Positions 8,279 to 17,504 of a stretch of 64,000 bases of DNA are shown here, one piece after another. A program made the translations under genes and the position numbers. Origin of the DNA: DATEDA01 sp963754305 (GTDB lineage: Bacteria > Pseudomonadota > Gammaproteobacteria > Burkholderiales > SG8-39); assembly GCA_963754305.1 (NCBI GenBank), contig CAVWFR010000030.1, forward strand, positions 68,639-132,638, in the 5' to 3' direction. How positions within the stretch are numbered: the first letter of the stretch is position 1; each line of letters begins with the position of its first letter. Below the pieces are notes generated by a model that saw nothing but the letters and a program-made list of their open reading frames with translations, had not been told where the DNA came from and did not search any database.

Positions 8279-8415
8279 GCGATGCTCCCCGGACCTGCCC
8301 GATCGTGTCTCGTATCCCGTGGCGCGCCTGCTTCACGGGCTGTTTCGCGCGCGGAGTTTACTGGTTTCCCGCAGGGTACTCCATAGGTCGGCGGGCATCG
8401 TAGAATGGCCGCCGG

Positions 8416-10119
8416 TTGAAAAAACCCCCGCACATCGCCTACGCGGTCGAGGACCGCCCACCGCTCGCGGTGACGGTGCTGAGCGGCCTGCAGCACGTCG
8501 GAATTATCGCGATCGCGCTGGTATATCCGCTCATCCTCAGCCGCGAAGCGGGCCTGTCGCTCGGCCAGACCTCCGACGTGCTCGGGGCGACGATGCTGAT
8601 CCTGGGGTTCGGGGCGGTGCTGCAAAGCCTGCCGCGCGGCGCAATCGGCGCCGGGTACCTGTGCCCCCCGGTGTGCACCGCGGCGTACCTCGGACCCGCG
8701 CTCCTCGCGGTCAAGACCGGCGGCGTGTCGCTGGCATTCGGGATGCTCGCGTTCGGGGGGCTGATCGAGGCGGCGCTCTCGCGCCTGCTGCGCCCGCTGC
8801 GGCCGTATCTGCCGCCGGAGATCTCGGGGCTCGTGGTCGTGCTGATCGCAGTGGCACTCGGCAGCCTGGCGTTCCGCAACCTGCTCGGCATCGGCATGCC
8901 GCAGCCCGAGCACCTGCCGCACTTCATCGTCGCCGCGGTCACCCTCGGCACCATGGTCGGCCTGAGCGTGTGGAGCCGGGGCATACCCCGACTCTTCTGC
9001 GCGCTGATCGGCATGGCCGTCGGCTGTGCGGCCGCGGTCGCGAACGGCGCGCTCACCGCGGCCGATCTGCGGACGGTGCAGGCCGCTCCGCTCGTCTCGC
9101 TGCCGGGGTTCGCGACGCACGGCTGGTCATGGAACGCGAGCCTCGTGATCCCGTTCGCGGTCGCGGCCCTCGCGAACTGCGCGCGCACGATCGGCGACGT
9201 CACGATCTGCCAGAAGATCAACGACGCGGACTGGGTGCGCCCGGAGATGCGATCGATCAGCGGCGGCGCCCTCGCGAACGGGCTCACCAACATCGTGGGC
9301 GGAATCCTCGGCGCTCAGGGTGTGAGCACCTATACGAGCAGCATCGGTCTCTCCGCGGCGACCGGGGTGACGAGCCGGCAGGTCGGCTACGCGATCGGCG
9401 GGATCTTCATCGTCCTCGCCTTCATGCCGAAAGCGGGCGCCGTGTTCCTGGTCATGCCGGCGCCGGTCATCGGCGCGGCGACGCTGTTCACGTCGGCGAT
9501 CATCTTCATCAACGGCTTGCAGATCATCACCTCGCGCCTGCTCGACGCGCGGCGCACGTTCGTGATCGGGCTCGCGTTCATGGCCGCGATGGCGATCGAG
9601 CTCTACCCGTCGTTCTTCGGCGCCCTGCCGGCGGCGACCAACGTGTTCTTCGGCAGCTCGCTCGTGCTCGGCACCGTGACCGCGCTCCTCCTCAATCTCG
9701 TGTTCCGGCTCGGCGTGCGCCGGACCCAGAAGCTCGTCGTCGATCCGGCGCACGTGGATCCGGCTGCCATCGAGGCCTTCATGGAGACCCACGGCGCGGC
9801 CTGGGGCGCGCGCCGTGACGTTATCGACCGCGCGGGCTTCGACCTCGCGCAATCGATCGAGACGATTGTCGACAGCGGCGTCGCCACCGGCCCGCTCGAG
9901 ATCGAGGCGAGCTTCGACGAGTTCAGCCTGGATCTGCGGGTGTCGTACGATGGCCCGCCGCTCGAGCTGCCCGAGGTGCGGCCGTCGAACGAGGAGATCA
10001 TGGCGTCCGAGGACGGCGCGCGCCGGCTCGCCGGGTTCATGCTGCGCCGGTGCGCCGATCGCGTGCAGGCGGCGCACAAGGCTGGGCGGTCCACGATCCT
10101 GTTTCACTTCGACCATTGA
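8416..10119 (+). CDS. NCS2-family nucleobase permease with C-terminal cytoplasmic domain
   Basis: Product of 567 residues, about 130 longer than a typical NCS2 uracil/xanthine:cation symporter. Residues about 15-430 are hydrophobic, with transmembrane segments and family features such as GLQHVG near the start. From about residue 440 a soluble domain follows (ASFDEFSLDLRVSYDG, NEEIMASEDGARRLAG, ILFHFDH at the end). Its layout recalls an anti-sigma/HATPase-like module, but the classic ATP-binding boxes are not clear. The start is a TTG at 8416; no better one is visible. The substrate is probably a purine or pyrimidine. The divergent neighbour is a STAS protein. Confidence 0.85.
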   Translation: MKKPPHIAYAVEDRPPLAVTVLSGLQHVGIIAIALVYPLILSREAGLSLGQTSDVLGATMLILGFGAVLQSLPRGAIGAGYLCPPVCTAAYLGPALLAVKTGGVSLAFGMLAFGGLIEAALSRLLRPLRPYLPPEISGLVVVLIAVALGSLAFRNLLGIGMPQPEHLPHFIVAAVTLGTMVGLSVWSRGIPRLFCALIGMAVGCAAAVANGALTAADLRTVQAAPLVSLPGFATHGWSWNASLVIPFAVAALANCARTIGDVTICQKINDADWVRPEMRSISGGALANGLTNIVGGILGAQGVSTYTSSIGLSAATGVTSRQVGYAIGGIFIVLAFMPKAGAVFLVMPAPVIGAATLFTSAIIFINGLQIITSRLLDARRTFVIGLAFMAAMAIELYPSFFGALPAATNVFFGSSLVLGTVTALLLNLVFRLGVRRTQKLVVDPAHVDPAAIEAFMETHGAAWGARRDVIDRAGFDLAQSIETIVDSGVATGPLEIEASFDEFSLDLRVSYDGPPLELPEVRPSNEEIMASEDGARRLAGFMLRRCADRVQAAHKAGRSTILFHFDH

Positions 10120-10274
10120 GACCATGCTTCCCGGCCCTCTGACCGCGGGCACGCTAGCCGTGAACGTGACTTCGAGACGCTCCGACGCTAACCAAGCTTC
10201 GTTACGCTTTCTTTACAGACGGGCGCGGCGGTGCGGACGGGTGCTATCCTTCGCGCGGTCCCGACGGAGCCCGA

Positions 10275-11192
10275 ATGACGCGCGCCCCCCTTCCCGCCTC
10301 GATCGACGACACCGCCGCCCTTCTCGCACAGGCCGACTACGTCGCCGAGCGCAGCCTCGCCACCGCGGTCTTCCTCGCGCTGCGCATGCGGCGGCCGCTC
10401 TTCCTCGAAGGGGAAGCGGGCGTAGGCAAGACCGAGATCGCCAAGGTCCTCGCCGCCACGCTCGGGCGCAAGCTCGTCCGCCTGCAGTGCTACGAGGGGC
10501 TGGATGTCGCTTCCGCGGTGTACGAGTGGAACTACGCGCGGCAGATGATCGAGATCAGGCTCGCGGAAGCGGCCGGCACGCACGATCGCGACGCGATCGC
10601 CCAGGACATCTTCTCCGAGCGCTTCCTCATCCGCCGGCCGCTCCTGCAGGCGCTGGAAGGCGACCTGGCTGGCGCGCCGGTGCTGCTGATCGACGAGCTG
10701 GACCGCACCGACGAGCCGTTCGAAGCCTACCTGCTGGAAGTGCTCGCCGATTTCCAGGTGACGATCCCCGAGATCGGCACGGTCAAGGCGGAGTCGCCGC
10801 CGATCGTCGTCATCACCTCGAACCGCACCCGCGAGATCCACGACGCGGTGAAGCGGCGCTGCCTCTACCACTGGGTCGACTATCCGAACGCCGCGCGCGA
10901 GCTGGAGATCCTGCGCCGTAAGGCGCCGGGCGCCGCCGACGTCCTCGCGCGCGAGGTCGTGGCGTTCGTTCAGCGGCTGCGCAAGATGGATCTTTTCAAG
11001 CTCCCCGGCGTGGCCGAGACGATCGACTGGTCCCAGGCGCTGGTCGCGCTCGATGCGCTCGCGCTCGATCCGGAGACGATCAACAACACGCTCGGCGCGC
11101 TGCTCAAGTACCAGGACGACATCGCGCGCGTGCAGGGGAGCGAGGCCGCGCGCATCCTGTCGGAGGTTCGCGCCGAATTGGCAGCCGCCTAG
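10275..11192 (+). CDS. coxD: MoxR/CoxD-type AAA+ ATPase
   Basis: Product of 305 residues. Walker A is GEAGVGKT at 46-53, and Walker B is VLLIDELDRTDEPFE around 135-150; Arg-rich sensor segments follow (NRTREIHDAVKRRCLYHW). CoxD proteins are chaperones that help mature the Mo-Cu centre of CO dehydrogenase, acting with the VWA protein CoxE. coxE is found 2.4 kb downstream on the same strand, separated by a receptor gene and an inverted segment. It may serve the molybdenum hydroxylase at the left edge. Confidence 0.88.
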   Translation: MTRAPLPASIDDTAALLAQADYVAERSLATAVFLALRMRRPLFLEGEAGVGKTEIAKVLAATLGRKLVRLQCYEGLDVASAVYEWNYARQMIEIRLAEAAGTHDRDAIAQDIFSERFLIRRPLLQALEGDLAGAPVLLIDELDRTDEPFEAYLLEVLADFQVTIPEIGTVKAESPPIVVITSNRTREIHDAVKRRCLYHWVDYPNAARELEILRRKAPGAADVLAREVVAFVQRLRKMDLFKLPGVAETIDWSQALVALDALALDPETINNTLGALLKYQDDIARVQGSEAARILSEVRAELAAA

Positions 11193-11251
11193 AACGGCAA
11201 CCGCGCATCACCGCGGATCGAACGGTTTTCCGTGCCCCAAGGAGGAGGAAC

Positions 11252-12202
11252 ATGTTGAGAGGTCTGATCGTCGGCGCCGCGGCGTGTGCGCTTGGAGCCG
11301 CGGCGTCCGCACAGCAGTTCCCGGCGAAGCCGGTCACGCTCATCGTCCCGTGGTCGGCCGGGGGCTCGACCGACATCTGCATGCGCGCGCTCGCCGAAGC
11401 CACGGGGAAGTATCTCGGCCAGCCGGTGATCGTCGACAACAAGCCGGGTGCGTCCGGAACGCTGGGGGCCGGCGCGATGCTCAACGCCAAGCCCGACGGG
11501 TACACCGTGACCCAGATCCCGATCAGCGTCTTCCGCCTGCCGCACATGGAGAACACCCCCTACAACCCGGTCTCGGACCTCACTTACATCCTCGGCGTCT
11601 CGGGCTATACGTTCGGCGTGGTCGTGCGGAGCGACGCGCCGTGGAAGACCTGGAACGAGTTCCTGGCATTCGCGAAATCGAACCCGGACAAGATCTCGTA
11701 CGGCACGCCGGGCGCGAACACGAGCCTCCACATCACGATGGAGGAGATTGCGTTCAAGCAGGGCATCAAATGGGTGCACGTGCCGCACAAGGGCGCCGCG
11801 CCGAGCATGGCGGCGCTCCTCGGCGGTCACGTCGAATCGGCGGCGGACGCGACCGCATGGGGGCCGCACGTCAACGCCGGCAAGATGCGGCTCCTGGTGG
11901 TCTGGGGCGACAAGCGCACCAAGCGGTGGCCCGACGTCCCGACCCTGAAGGAGGTCGGCATCGACATCGTCTCGAACTCCCCCTACGGCATCGCCGGGCC
12001 CAAGGGCATGGATCCCAAGGTGGCGAAAACCTTGCACGACGCGTTCAAGAAGGGCATGGAGGATCCGATCCACTTGTCGACCCTCGAGAAGTACGACCAG
12101 GACCTCTGGTACCTATCGAGCGAGGACTACACGCGCTACGCCCGGGAAACCTTCGCCGCCGAGAAGGCGACGATGGAGCGGATGAAGGCGCAGTCGAAGT
12201 AG
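11252..12202 (+). CDS. Bug/TctC-family solute-binding receptor
   Basis: Product of 316 residues with a Sec signal peptide ending near AAASAQQFP. It shows the TctC/Bug hallmarks: KPVTLIVPWSAGGSTD near residue 27 and a VPHKGAAPSMAALLGGHV segment in the middle. These periplasmic receptors bind carboxylates or other small organic acids. No TctA or TctB membrane genes are adjacent, which is usual for the expanded Bug family. AAGGAGGAGG precedes the ATG. Its place inside the cox accessory cluster hints at delivery or sensing of the hydroxylase substrate, as inference. Confidence 0.93.
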   Translation: MLRGLIVGAAACALGAAASAQQFPAKPVTLIVPWSAGGSTDICMRALAEATGKYLGQPVIVDNKPGASGTLGAGAMLNAKPDGYTVTQIPISVFRLPHMENTPYNPVSDLTYILGVSGYTFGVVVRSDAPWKTWNEFLAFAKSNPDKISYGTPGANTSLHITMEEIAFKQGIKWVHVPHKGAAPSMAALLGGHVESAADATAWGPHVNAGKMRLLVVWGDKRTKRWPDVPTLKEVGIDIVSNSPYGIAGPKGMDPKVAKTLHDAFKKGMEDPIHLSTLEKYDQDLWYLSSEDYTRYARETFAAEKATMERMKAQSK

Positions 12203-12206
12203 CGGG

Positions 12207-12445
12207 CTACAGCGACCCCAGCACCGTCTCGCGCGCGCCTCCGCCGTCCACGCCACGAATCTGCCGGCGCTCGCGCTCGGCGAGCTTGTTCGTCTCGGTC
12301 GCCAGGCCGAGGATCGCGACGCCGTGGGCGCCGTGCCTCACGCGGCCTCGACCTGCGCGACGATCGGCTCGCGGAGCGGCGCACCCTCGCTGTCGAAGAA
12401 CGCGTAGAGGATCGGATAGACGCCTTGGAAACGGTTGCGATCCAT
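12207..12445 (-). pseudogene. Truncated DapA-family (dihydrodipicolinate synthase-like) gene
   Basis: The start MDRNRFQGVYPILYAFFDSE follows the dehydrogenase gene with an ATGA overlap. The family continues in a second frame (RHGAHGVAILGLATETNKLAERERRQI) and a third (VAWTAEA). About 75 of the family's roughly 300 residues remain, and two frameshifts (near 12340 and 12265) break them. The deletion ends at the convergent receptor gene. It was probably once the partner of the upstream dehydrogenase. Confidence 0.78.
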
Positions 12446-13527
12446 CACACGCCGGCGAGCTTCCGCACGTCGGCGCGCTGGAGCTGCAGTTTGTCCGCCG
12501 AGACGAGGATCTCCTCCCAGGTCGCCGGATCCACGGCGATGCCGTCGGCGCCGCGCTGCTTCTTCTTCTCGCGCTCCGGATCGCCGGCGAGCTTGACCCG
12601 GTCGACGTCGGGCCCCGGCGGCGATGCGAGACACCAGTCGATGAACGCCTCGGTCTCGCGCGCGAACCCGTCACCGGCGCCGAGCTGCTTCGGATCGATG
12701 ATGATCGTCAGCATCCCGTTCAGGACGCGCCGCTTCCCTTCATCGGCGAAGTTCTGCGTCGCACCGGCGGCGAGCGCGCCGCCGAGCAACTCCGCCGCGA
12801 CCGCGAGGCCGTAGCCCTTGTGCTCGCCGAATGGCAGGATCGCGCCGTAGGGCGGGATCACGGTGAAGCGGGGGTTCGTCGTGGGGTCGCCCTTGTCGTC
12901 GATGATCGTGCCCGGCGCGAGCGGCTTCCCTTGGTTGTGCGCGACTCTCGTCTTCCCCTGCGCGATACGGCTGGTCGCGAAATCGAGCACGAACGGCGGT
13001 TTGCCTGCGCGTGGAATGCCGATGCACACCGGGTTCGTACCGAAGCGGGGGTCGCGCCCGCCCCAGGGGGCGACGATCGGCCGCGAGACCACGTTCACGA
13101 AGTGGAGGCTCACGAGCCCGGCGCCGACGCACTGCTCGGCCCAGTGACCAATGCGGCCGAGGTGGTGCGAATTTCCCAGGGCGACGATGCAGGTGCCGTG
13201 CCTGCGCGCCCGCTCGATGCCCAGGGTCATCGCCTCCATGCCGATCGCCTGCCCATACCCCTTTCGGCCGTCGAGCCGCAGCATGACCCCGGTGTCGAGC
13301 TTGATCTCGGGATGCTCGTTCACCGCGAGCCCGCCTTCGAGAATGGCGTCGACGTAGCGCGGGATCATCCCGACGCCGTGCGAATCGTGGCCGGTGAGGT
13401 TGGCCTCGATCAGGTTGCCGGCGACCAGCGCCGCCTCGCGCGGCTCCGAGCCGCCCTTGACGACGATGGCTTCGATCGCGCGCCGAAGGCGCTCGGCATT
13501 GACTACGATGTCCGCGGCCACTCGCAT
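12445..13527 (-). CDS. Malate/lactate dehydrogenase-like (YlbC/AllD family) NAD(P)-dependent oxidoreductase
   Basis: Product of 360 residues from ATG 13527, the normal length of this family, which includes malate, L-lactate, ureidoglycolate and sulfolactate dehydrogenases. Visible hallmarks are GHDSHGVGMIPRYVDAI near residue 46, GNSHHLGRIGHWAEQ around 115, FGTNPVCIGIP and LDFATS in the middle, and GEHKGYGLA later. The exact substrate cannot be assigned. It lies on the minus strand between coxD/TctC and coxE, so with the dapA remnant it forms an inverted insertion in the cox accessory genes. Confidence 0.88.
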   Translation of the reverse strand: MRVAADIVVNAERLRRAIEAIVVKGGSEPREAALVAGNLIEANLTGHDSHGVGMIPRYVDAILEGGLAVNEHPEIKLDTGVMLRLDGRKGYGQAIGMEAMTLGIERARRHGTCIVALGNSHHLGRIGHWAEQCVGAGLVSLHFVNVVSRPIVAPWGGRDPRFGTNPVCIGIPRAGKPPFVLDFATSRIAQGKTRVAHNQGKPLAPGTIIDDKGDPTTNPRFTVIPPYGAILPFGEHKGYGLAVAAELLGGALAAGATQNFADEGKRRVLNGMLTIIIDPKQLGAGDGFARETEAFIDWCLASPPGPDVDRVKLAGDPEREKKKQRGADGIAVDPATWEEILVSADKLQLQRADVRKLAGV

Positions 13528-13605
13528 TCTCCTCTCGCGTCCTTCGCGACGAAGCTGTAACTCTCGCATAGCCGCGACGAGCGTGCTCGGGTTAGGATCG
13601 ACGAC

Positions 13606-14826
13606 ATGGCGCAAGTGCACGTTCCCGTCCCCGCCTCCGGCAAGCTCGCGGAGAACGTCATGCACTTCGCGCGCGTGCTGCGCGCAGCCGGGCTACCGGT
13701 CGGCCCGGACAAGGTGATCGACGCGCTCAAGGCGCTGCAGATCGCAGGAGTGCAGCGGCGCGACGACTTCTACTGGACGCTGGCGGCGCTTTTCCTCGAC
13801 CGGCGTGAGCAGTTCGAGCTGTACGACCAGGCGTTCCACATCTTCTGGCGCGACCCGAAGCTCCTCGAGCGGGTGATGGGGCTCCTGCTCCCGCAGGTGA
13901 TCGGACGCACGCCCGACGAGCAGCCGGATCTCTCGAGCCGCCTCGCCGAGGCGCTGCTGCCGCAACCGAAGCCCGGCGCGGACGCGGAGGCGCCGCCGGA
14001 GAAGATCGAGCTCGACGCGGCCTTCACGGTGTCCGAGCGCGAGGTACTGCAGCGGGCCGACTTCGAGACGATGACCAAGGAGGAGCTCGCGCAGACGAAG
14101 CGGCTGATCGCGAACTTGCGGCTGCCGATCCTGGAGGTGCGGACGCGGCGGCTGATGGCCGATCCGCGCGGGCGGCTCGTCGACATGCGCGCCTCGCTCC
14201 GCGCGTCGCTTCGCGCGGGCGCCGACATCATCCCGCTCAAGCACCGTTCGCAGGCTCGGCGCCATCCGCCGCTCGTCGTGCTGTGCGACATCTCCGGCTC
14301 GATGAGCCGGTACTCCCGCATGTTCCTGCACTTCCTGCATGCGATCACGAATGACCGCGACCGGGTGCACACCTTCGTCTTCGGCACGCGCCTCACCAAC
14401 ATCACGCGGCACCTGCGCCACCGCGACGTCGACGTCGCGCTCGCGGGGGTCGCGGCGGCGGTCGACGACTGGTCAGGCGGCACGCGCATCGGCACCAGCG
14501 TCAAGGAGTTCAACCTGCGCTGGTCGCGGCGGGTGCTCGGGCAGAACGCGGTCGTGCTGCTGATCACCGACGGGCTCGACCGCGATCTCGGCAAGGATCT
14601 CGGCCTCGAGATGGAGCGCCTGCACAAGAGCTGCCGCAAGCTCATCTGGCTCAACCCGCTGCTGCGCTACGAGGGCTTCGAGCCGCGTCCGCTCGGGGTG
14701 CGGGTGATGCTGCCGCACGTCGACGAGTTCCTCCCGGCGCACAACGTCGACAGCCTGGTCGCACTCGGGAAGGTGCTCTCGGCACCACCACCGCGCACGA
14801 GCGTTCGTACGCCGAAGGCGGCGTAA
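13606..14826 (+). CDS. coxE: CoxE-type von Willebrand factor A protein
   Basis: Product of 406 residues. The N-terminal half is helical and charged. The C-terminal half is a VWA domain with an intact metal site, DISGSMS starting at about residue 228, then GGTRIG and LLITDGLDRD. CoxE acts with the CoxD ATPase in maturing molybdenum hydroxylases. coxG follows 66 bases downstream. The start is the ATG at 13606, which is divergent from the dehydrogenase gene. Confidence 0.9.
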   Translation: MAQVHVPVPASGKLAENVMHFARVLRAAGLPVGPDKVIDALKALQIAGVQRRDDFYWTLAALFLDRREQFELYDQAFHIFWRDPKLLERVMGLLLPQVIGRTPDEQPDLSSRLAEALLPQPKPGADAEAPPEKIELDAAFTVSEREVLQRADFETMTKEELAQTKRLIANLRLPILEVRTRRLMADPRGRLVDMRASLRASLRAGADIIPLKHRSQARRHPPLVVLCDISGSMSRYSRMFLHFLHAITNDRDRVHTFVFGTRLTNITRHLRHRDVDVALAGVAAAVDDWSGGTRIGTSVKEFNLRWSRRVLGQNAVVLLITDGLDRDLGKDLGLEMERLHKSCRKLIWLNPLLRYEGFEPRPLGVRVMLPHVDEFLPAHNVDSLVALGKVLSAPPPRTSVRTPKAA

Positions 14827-14892
14827 GCGGCCGCGGCTTGCGGCGCTCCTTGCGGCAGAATAGGAAACTTCGGTCGGAAAGGGAGAAACAGC

Positions 14893-15468
14893 ATGGAAAT
14901 GACGGGCGAGCAGCTGATCCCGCTGCCGCAGGATCGCGTCTGGGCCGCGCTCAACGATCCCGAGGTGCTCAAGGCGTGCATCCCGGGCTGTGAAACCATC
15001 GAACGCGTGTCGGACACCGAGTATCGCGTCGCAATGACCGCCGCGGTCGGGCCGGTGAAGGCGAAGTTCAACGGCAAGCTCATTCTCAGCGACATGAACC
15101 CGCCGACCTCGTACCGCATCGCGTTCGAGGGCTCGGGCGGGGCCGCCGGGTTCGGCAAGGGCGGTGCGCAGGTCGTCCTCTCCCCCGAAGGCACCGGCAC
15201 CCGGCTGAAGTACGTCGCCAACGCGCAGGTAGGCGGCAAGCTCGCCCAGGTCGGCTCCCGGCTGATCGACGGTGTCGCGCGCAAGATGGCCGACGAGTTC
15301 TTCCAGCGCTTCAACGCGAAGGTGGTCGGTCCGGTCGTTCCTGTGGCCGCTGCGACTGCGGGAGTGGCCGCAGCGAAGCCGCCGGCCGGCGGACCGTGGC
15401 TGGCAGGCGCGTACGCGTTCATGGCCTCATTCGTGGTCACATTCGGCCTCATCTTCTTGCTCGCATGA
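14893..15468 (+). CDS. coxG: CoxG-type SRPBCC protein with membrane anchor
   Basis: Product of 191 residues. Residues 1-145 form the CoxG/SRPBCC fold, recognised by LPQDRVWAALNDPEVLKACIPGCE (split here as LPQDRVWAALND and LKACIPGCE). A flexible Ala/Pro linker and one transmembrane helix (FMASFVVTFGLIFLLA) end the protein. In carboxydotrophs CoxG helps attach CO dehydrogenase to the cytoplasmic membrane. AAAGGGAGAAA precedes the ATG. Its stop overlaps the next gene's start (ATGA). Confidence 0.92.
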   Translation: MEMTGEQLIPLPQDRVWAALNDPEVLKACIPGCETIERVSDTEYRVAMTAAVGPVKAKFNGKLILSDMNPPTSYRIAFEGSGGAAGFGKGGAQVVLSPEGTGTRLKYVANAQVGGKLAQVGSRLIDGVARKMADEFFQRFNAKVVGPVVPVAAATAGVAAAKPPAGGPWLAGAYAFMASFVVTFGLIFLLA

Positions 15469-16478
15469 GGTCGCACATCCCGTCGCACGTCCGGTCGCCC
15501 ATGCGCGTGGGGCGCTTCCTTCTCCTCCTTTTCGCCGCCGGCATCGCAGCCACCGGCATCGCCCACGCGCAGACCGACTATCCCTCGAAGCCGGTGCGGC
15601 TGGTGGTCGGGTTCGCGGCGGGCGGCATCTCGGACGTTCTCGCGCGGGCGCTGGCGGTCAAGCTCTCCCAGAACCTCGGGCAGCAGGTGATCGTGGAGAA
15701 CAAGCCCGGTGCCGGGACCACGATCGCGGGCGATTTCATCCTGAAGAGCGCGCCCGACGGTTACACGATCTGGCTGCAGGACATCACCACTCACGCGATC
15801 AACGCGAGCCTCTTCGTCAAGCTTCCGTACGATTCGCTCAAGGATTTCACGCCGATCACGCTCGTCGCCTCGACGCCGCTGATGCTGGTAGTCCATCCGT
15901 CGACGCCGGCGACGAGCGTGCCGGAGCTGGTGGCGCTGATGAAAGCCCGCCCTGGCTACTACTCGTACGGCTCCTCCGGCACCGGGACGATCGTGCATCT
16001 CGCGTCCGAGATGCTCAAGTCGGCGGCCGGCGCGGTCGATGTACTGCACGTGCCGTACAAGGGTAGCGCTCCCGCGACCACGGCGATTCTCGGTGGCGAG
16101 GTGACGTTCGTCTTCTCGACGATGCCGCCTGCGGTGTCGAACGTGAAGGGCGGAAAGCTCCGTGGCCTCGGGGTGACCACGCCGACGCGCTCCGCGGCGG
16201 CGCCCGAGGTGCCGACGATGATCGAGGCCGGTCTCCCGGGGTTCGAGGTCGTGCTCTACAGCGGCATCCTCGGGCCACCTGGGATGTCCCCCGCGATCGT
16301 GAGACGCCTCAACGCGGAGTTCGCGAAGGTAGTGAACGAGCACGAGATTCGCGCGGTGTACGAGAAGATCGGCGCCGACCCGATCACGAGCCCGCCGGAG
16401 GCGTTCCGGGCGATGATCGCCTCCGAGATCGCCAAGCTCGCACCCGTCGTGCGCGCCTCGGGCGCTCGGGTCGAGTAG
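15465..16478 (+). CDS. Bug/TctC-family solute-binding receptor
   Basis: Product of 337 residues if translation begins at the ATG overlapping the coxG stop; an ATG at 15501 gives a more standard signal peptide (MRVGRFLLLLFAAG, cleavage after AHA). TctC features are KPVRLVVGFAAGGISD and VPYKGSAPATTAILGGEV. No TctAB permease is adjacent. Coupling to coxG suggests it serves the same molybdenum hydroxylase pathway, but the ligand is unknown. Confidence 0.92.
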   Translation: MRSHIPSHVRSPMRVGRFLLLLFAAGIAATGIAHAQTDYPSKPVRLVVGFAAGGISDVLARALAVKLSQNLGQQVIVENKPGAGTTIAGDFILKSAPDGYTIWLQDITTHAINASLFVKLPYDSLKDFTPITLVASTPLMLVVHPSTPATSVPELVALMKARPGYYSYGSSGTGTIVHLASEMLKSAAGAVDVLHVPYKGSAPATTAILGGEVTFVFSTMPPAVSNVKGGKLRGLGVTTPTRSAAAPEVPTMIEAGLPGFEVVLYSGILGPPGMSPAIVRRLNAEFAKVVNEHEIRAVYEKIGADPITSPPEAFRAMIASEIAKLAPVVRASGARVE

Positions 16479-16490
16479 GCGCGCCCCGGT

Positions 16491-17402
16491 ATGGCGGAGC
16501 GACCGCTGCTGCCGCAGCACGGCCGCTACGACTACGTGCCCCTGCCGGAGCGGCGGGATTACAACTGGCCGCAGGCGAAGCGGCTCGCGTTCTGCGTCAC
16601 CACCAATATCGAATGGTTCGCGTTCGGGGCCGGCCTCGGCCACGATCCGGCGAAGACGGGCGAGCCGCAGACCCACCGCAACTACGCCTGGCGCGACTAC
16701 GGCAACCGCATCGGGGTCTGGCGGCTGTTCGATCTGTTCGACGAGCTGGCGCTGCCCGCCGCGCATAACTGCAACACGCTGCTCTACGATCACGCGCCGC
16801 AGATCATGGCGGCGATCCGCAAGCGGGGCGACGAGGTGGTCGGGCACGGACGAACGAACGCCGAGAACCTCCGCGGCCTGTGGCAGCCCGACGAGGCGCG
16901 CATCCTGCGCGACGTCACCGCGACGATCGCCGCCGCCGAGGGCCGGCCGCCGAAAGGCTGGCTCGGCGCGGGCGCGTACGAGACGCCGAACACGCCCGAT
17001 CTCTTGAAAGAGCTCGGCTACCGCTATCTGATGGACTGGCCGATGGACGACCAGCCGGTGTGGCTGCGCACGCGCGCCGGGCCGATCCTGTCGGTTCCCT
17101 ACCCGATCGAGCTGAACGACTCGCAGGTCGTGATCCACCGCAAACAGAGCACGGAGGATTTCTGCGACATGCTGGTCGAGCAATTCGACGAGATGGTCGA
17201 GCAGTGCATACCGCAGCCGCTGGTCATGAACGTGTCGGTGCACCCGTACGTCTTCGGCCAGCCGTTTCGGCTCCGCGGTCTGCGCCGCGCACTCAAGCAC
17301 TGCCTCGCGCATCCGCAGCGCGACCGCGTCTGGTGGACGCGGCCGGGCGAGGTCGCCGATTTCTGCTACGACCTGCCGGCCGGGATCATTCCCGGGAGCT
17401 GA
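16491..17402 (+). CDS. Polysaccharide deacetylase-family protein, PuuE/allantoinase-like
   Basis: Product of 303 residues with the NodB-type fold of the PuuE branch, which acts on small C-N compounds such as allantoin or cyclic imides rather than on polysaccharides. Visible features are TTNIEWFAFGAG near residue 36, a GHGRTNAE segment in place of the usual metal-binding HxxxH, and SVHPYVFGQPFR near the end. It follows the TctC gene by 12 bases and is the last gene of the coxE-coxG-tctC unit, suggesting degradation of an N-heterocycle together with the hydroxylase. That role is inference. Confidence 0.82.
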   Translation: MAERPLLPQHGRYDYVPLPERRDYNWPQAKRLAFCVTTNIEWFAFGAGLGHDPAKTGEPQTHRNYAWRDYGNRIGVWRLFDLFDELALPAAHNCNTLLYDHAPQIMAAIRKRGDEVVGHGRTNAENLRGLWQPDEARILRDVTATIAAAEGRPPKGWLGAGAYETPNTPDLLKELGYRYLMDWPMDDQPVWLRTRAGPILSVPYPIELNDSQVVIHRKQSTEDFCDMLVEQFDEMVEQCIPQPLVMNVSVHPYVFGQPFRLRGLRRALKHCLAHPQRDRVWWTRPGEVADFCYDLPAGIIPGS

Positions 17403-17504
17403 CGCTCGTCCTCCCGCGCACCCGCGATCGGTACACGGCACGTCGTGGACCGAACAATCAGCACCTGGACGTCACGACAAGCTGAAGCGACCTTGAAACG
17501 TCAC

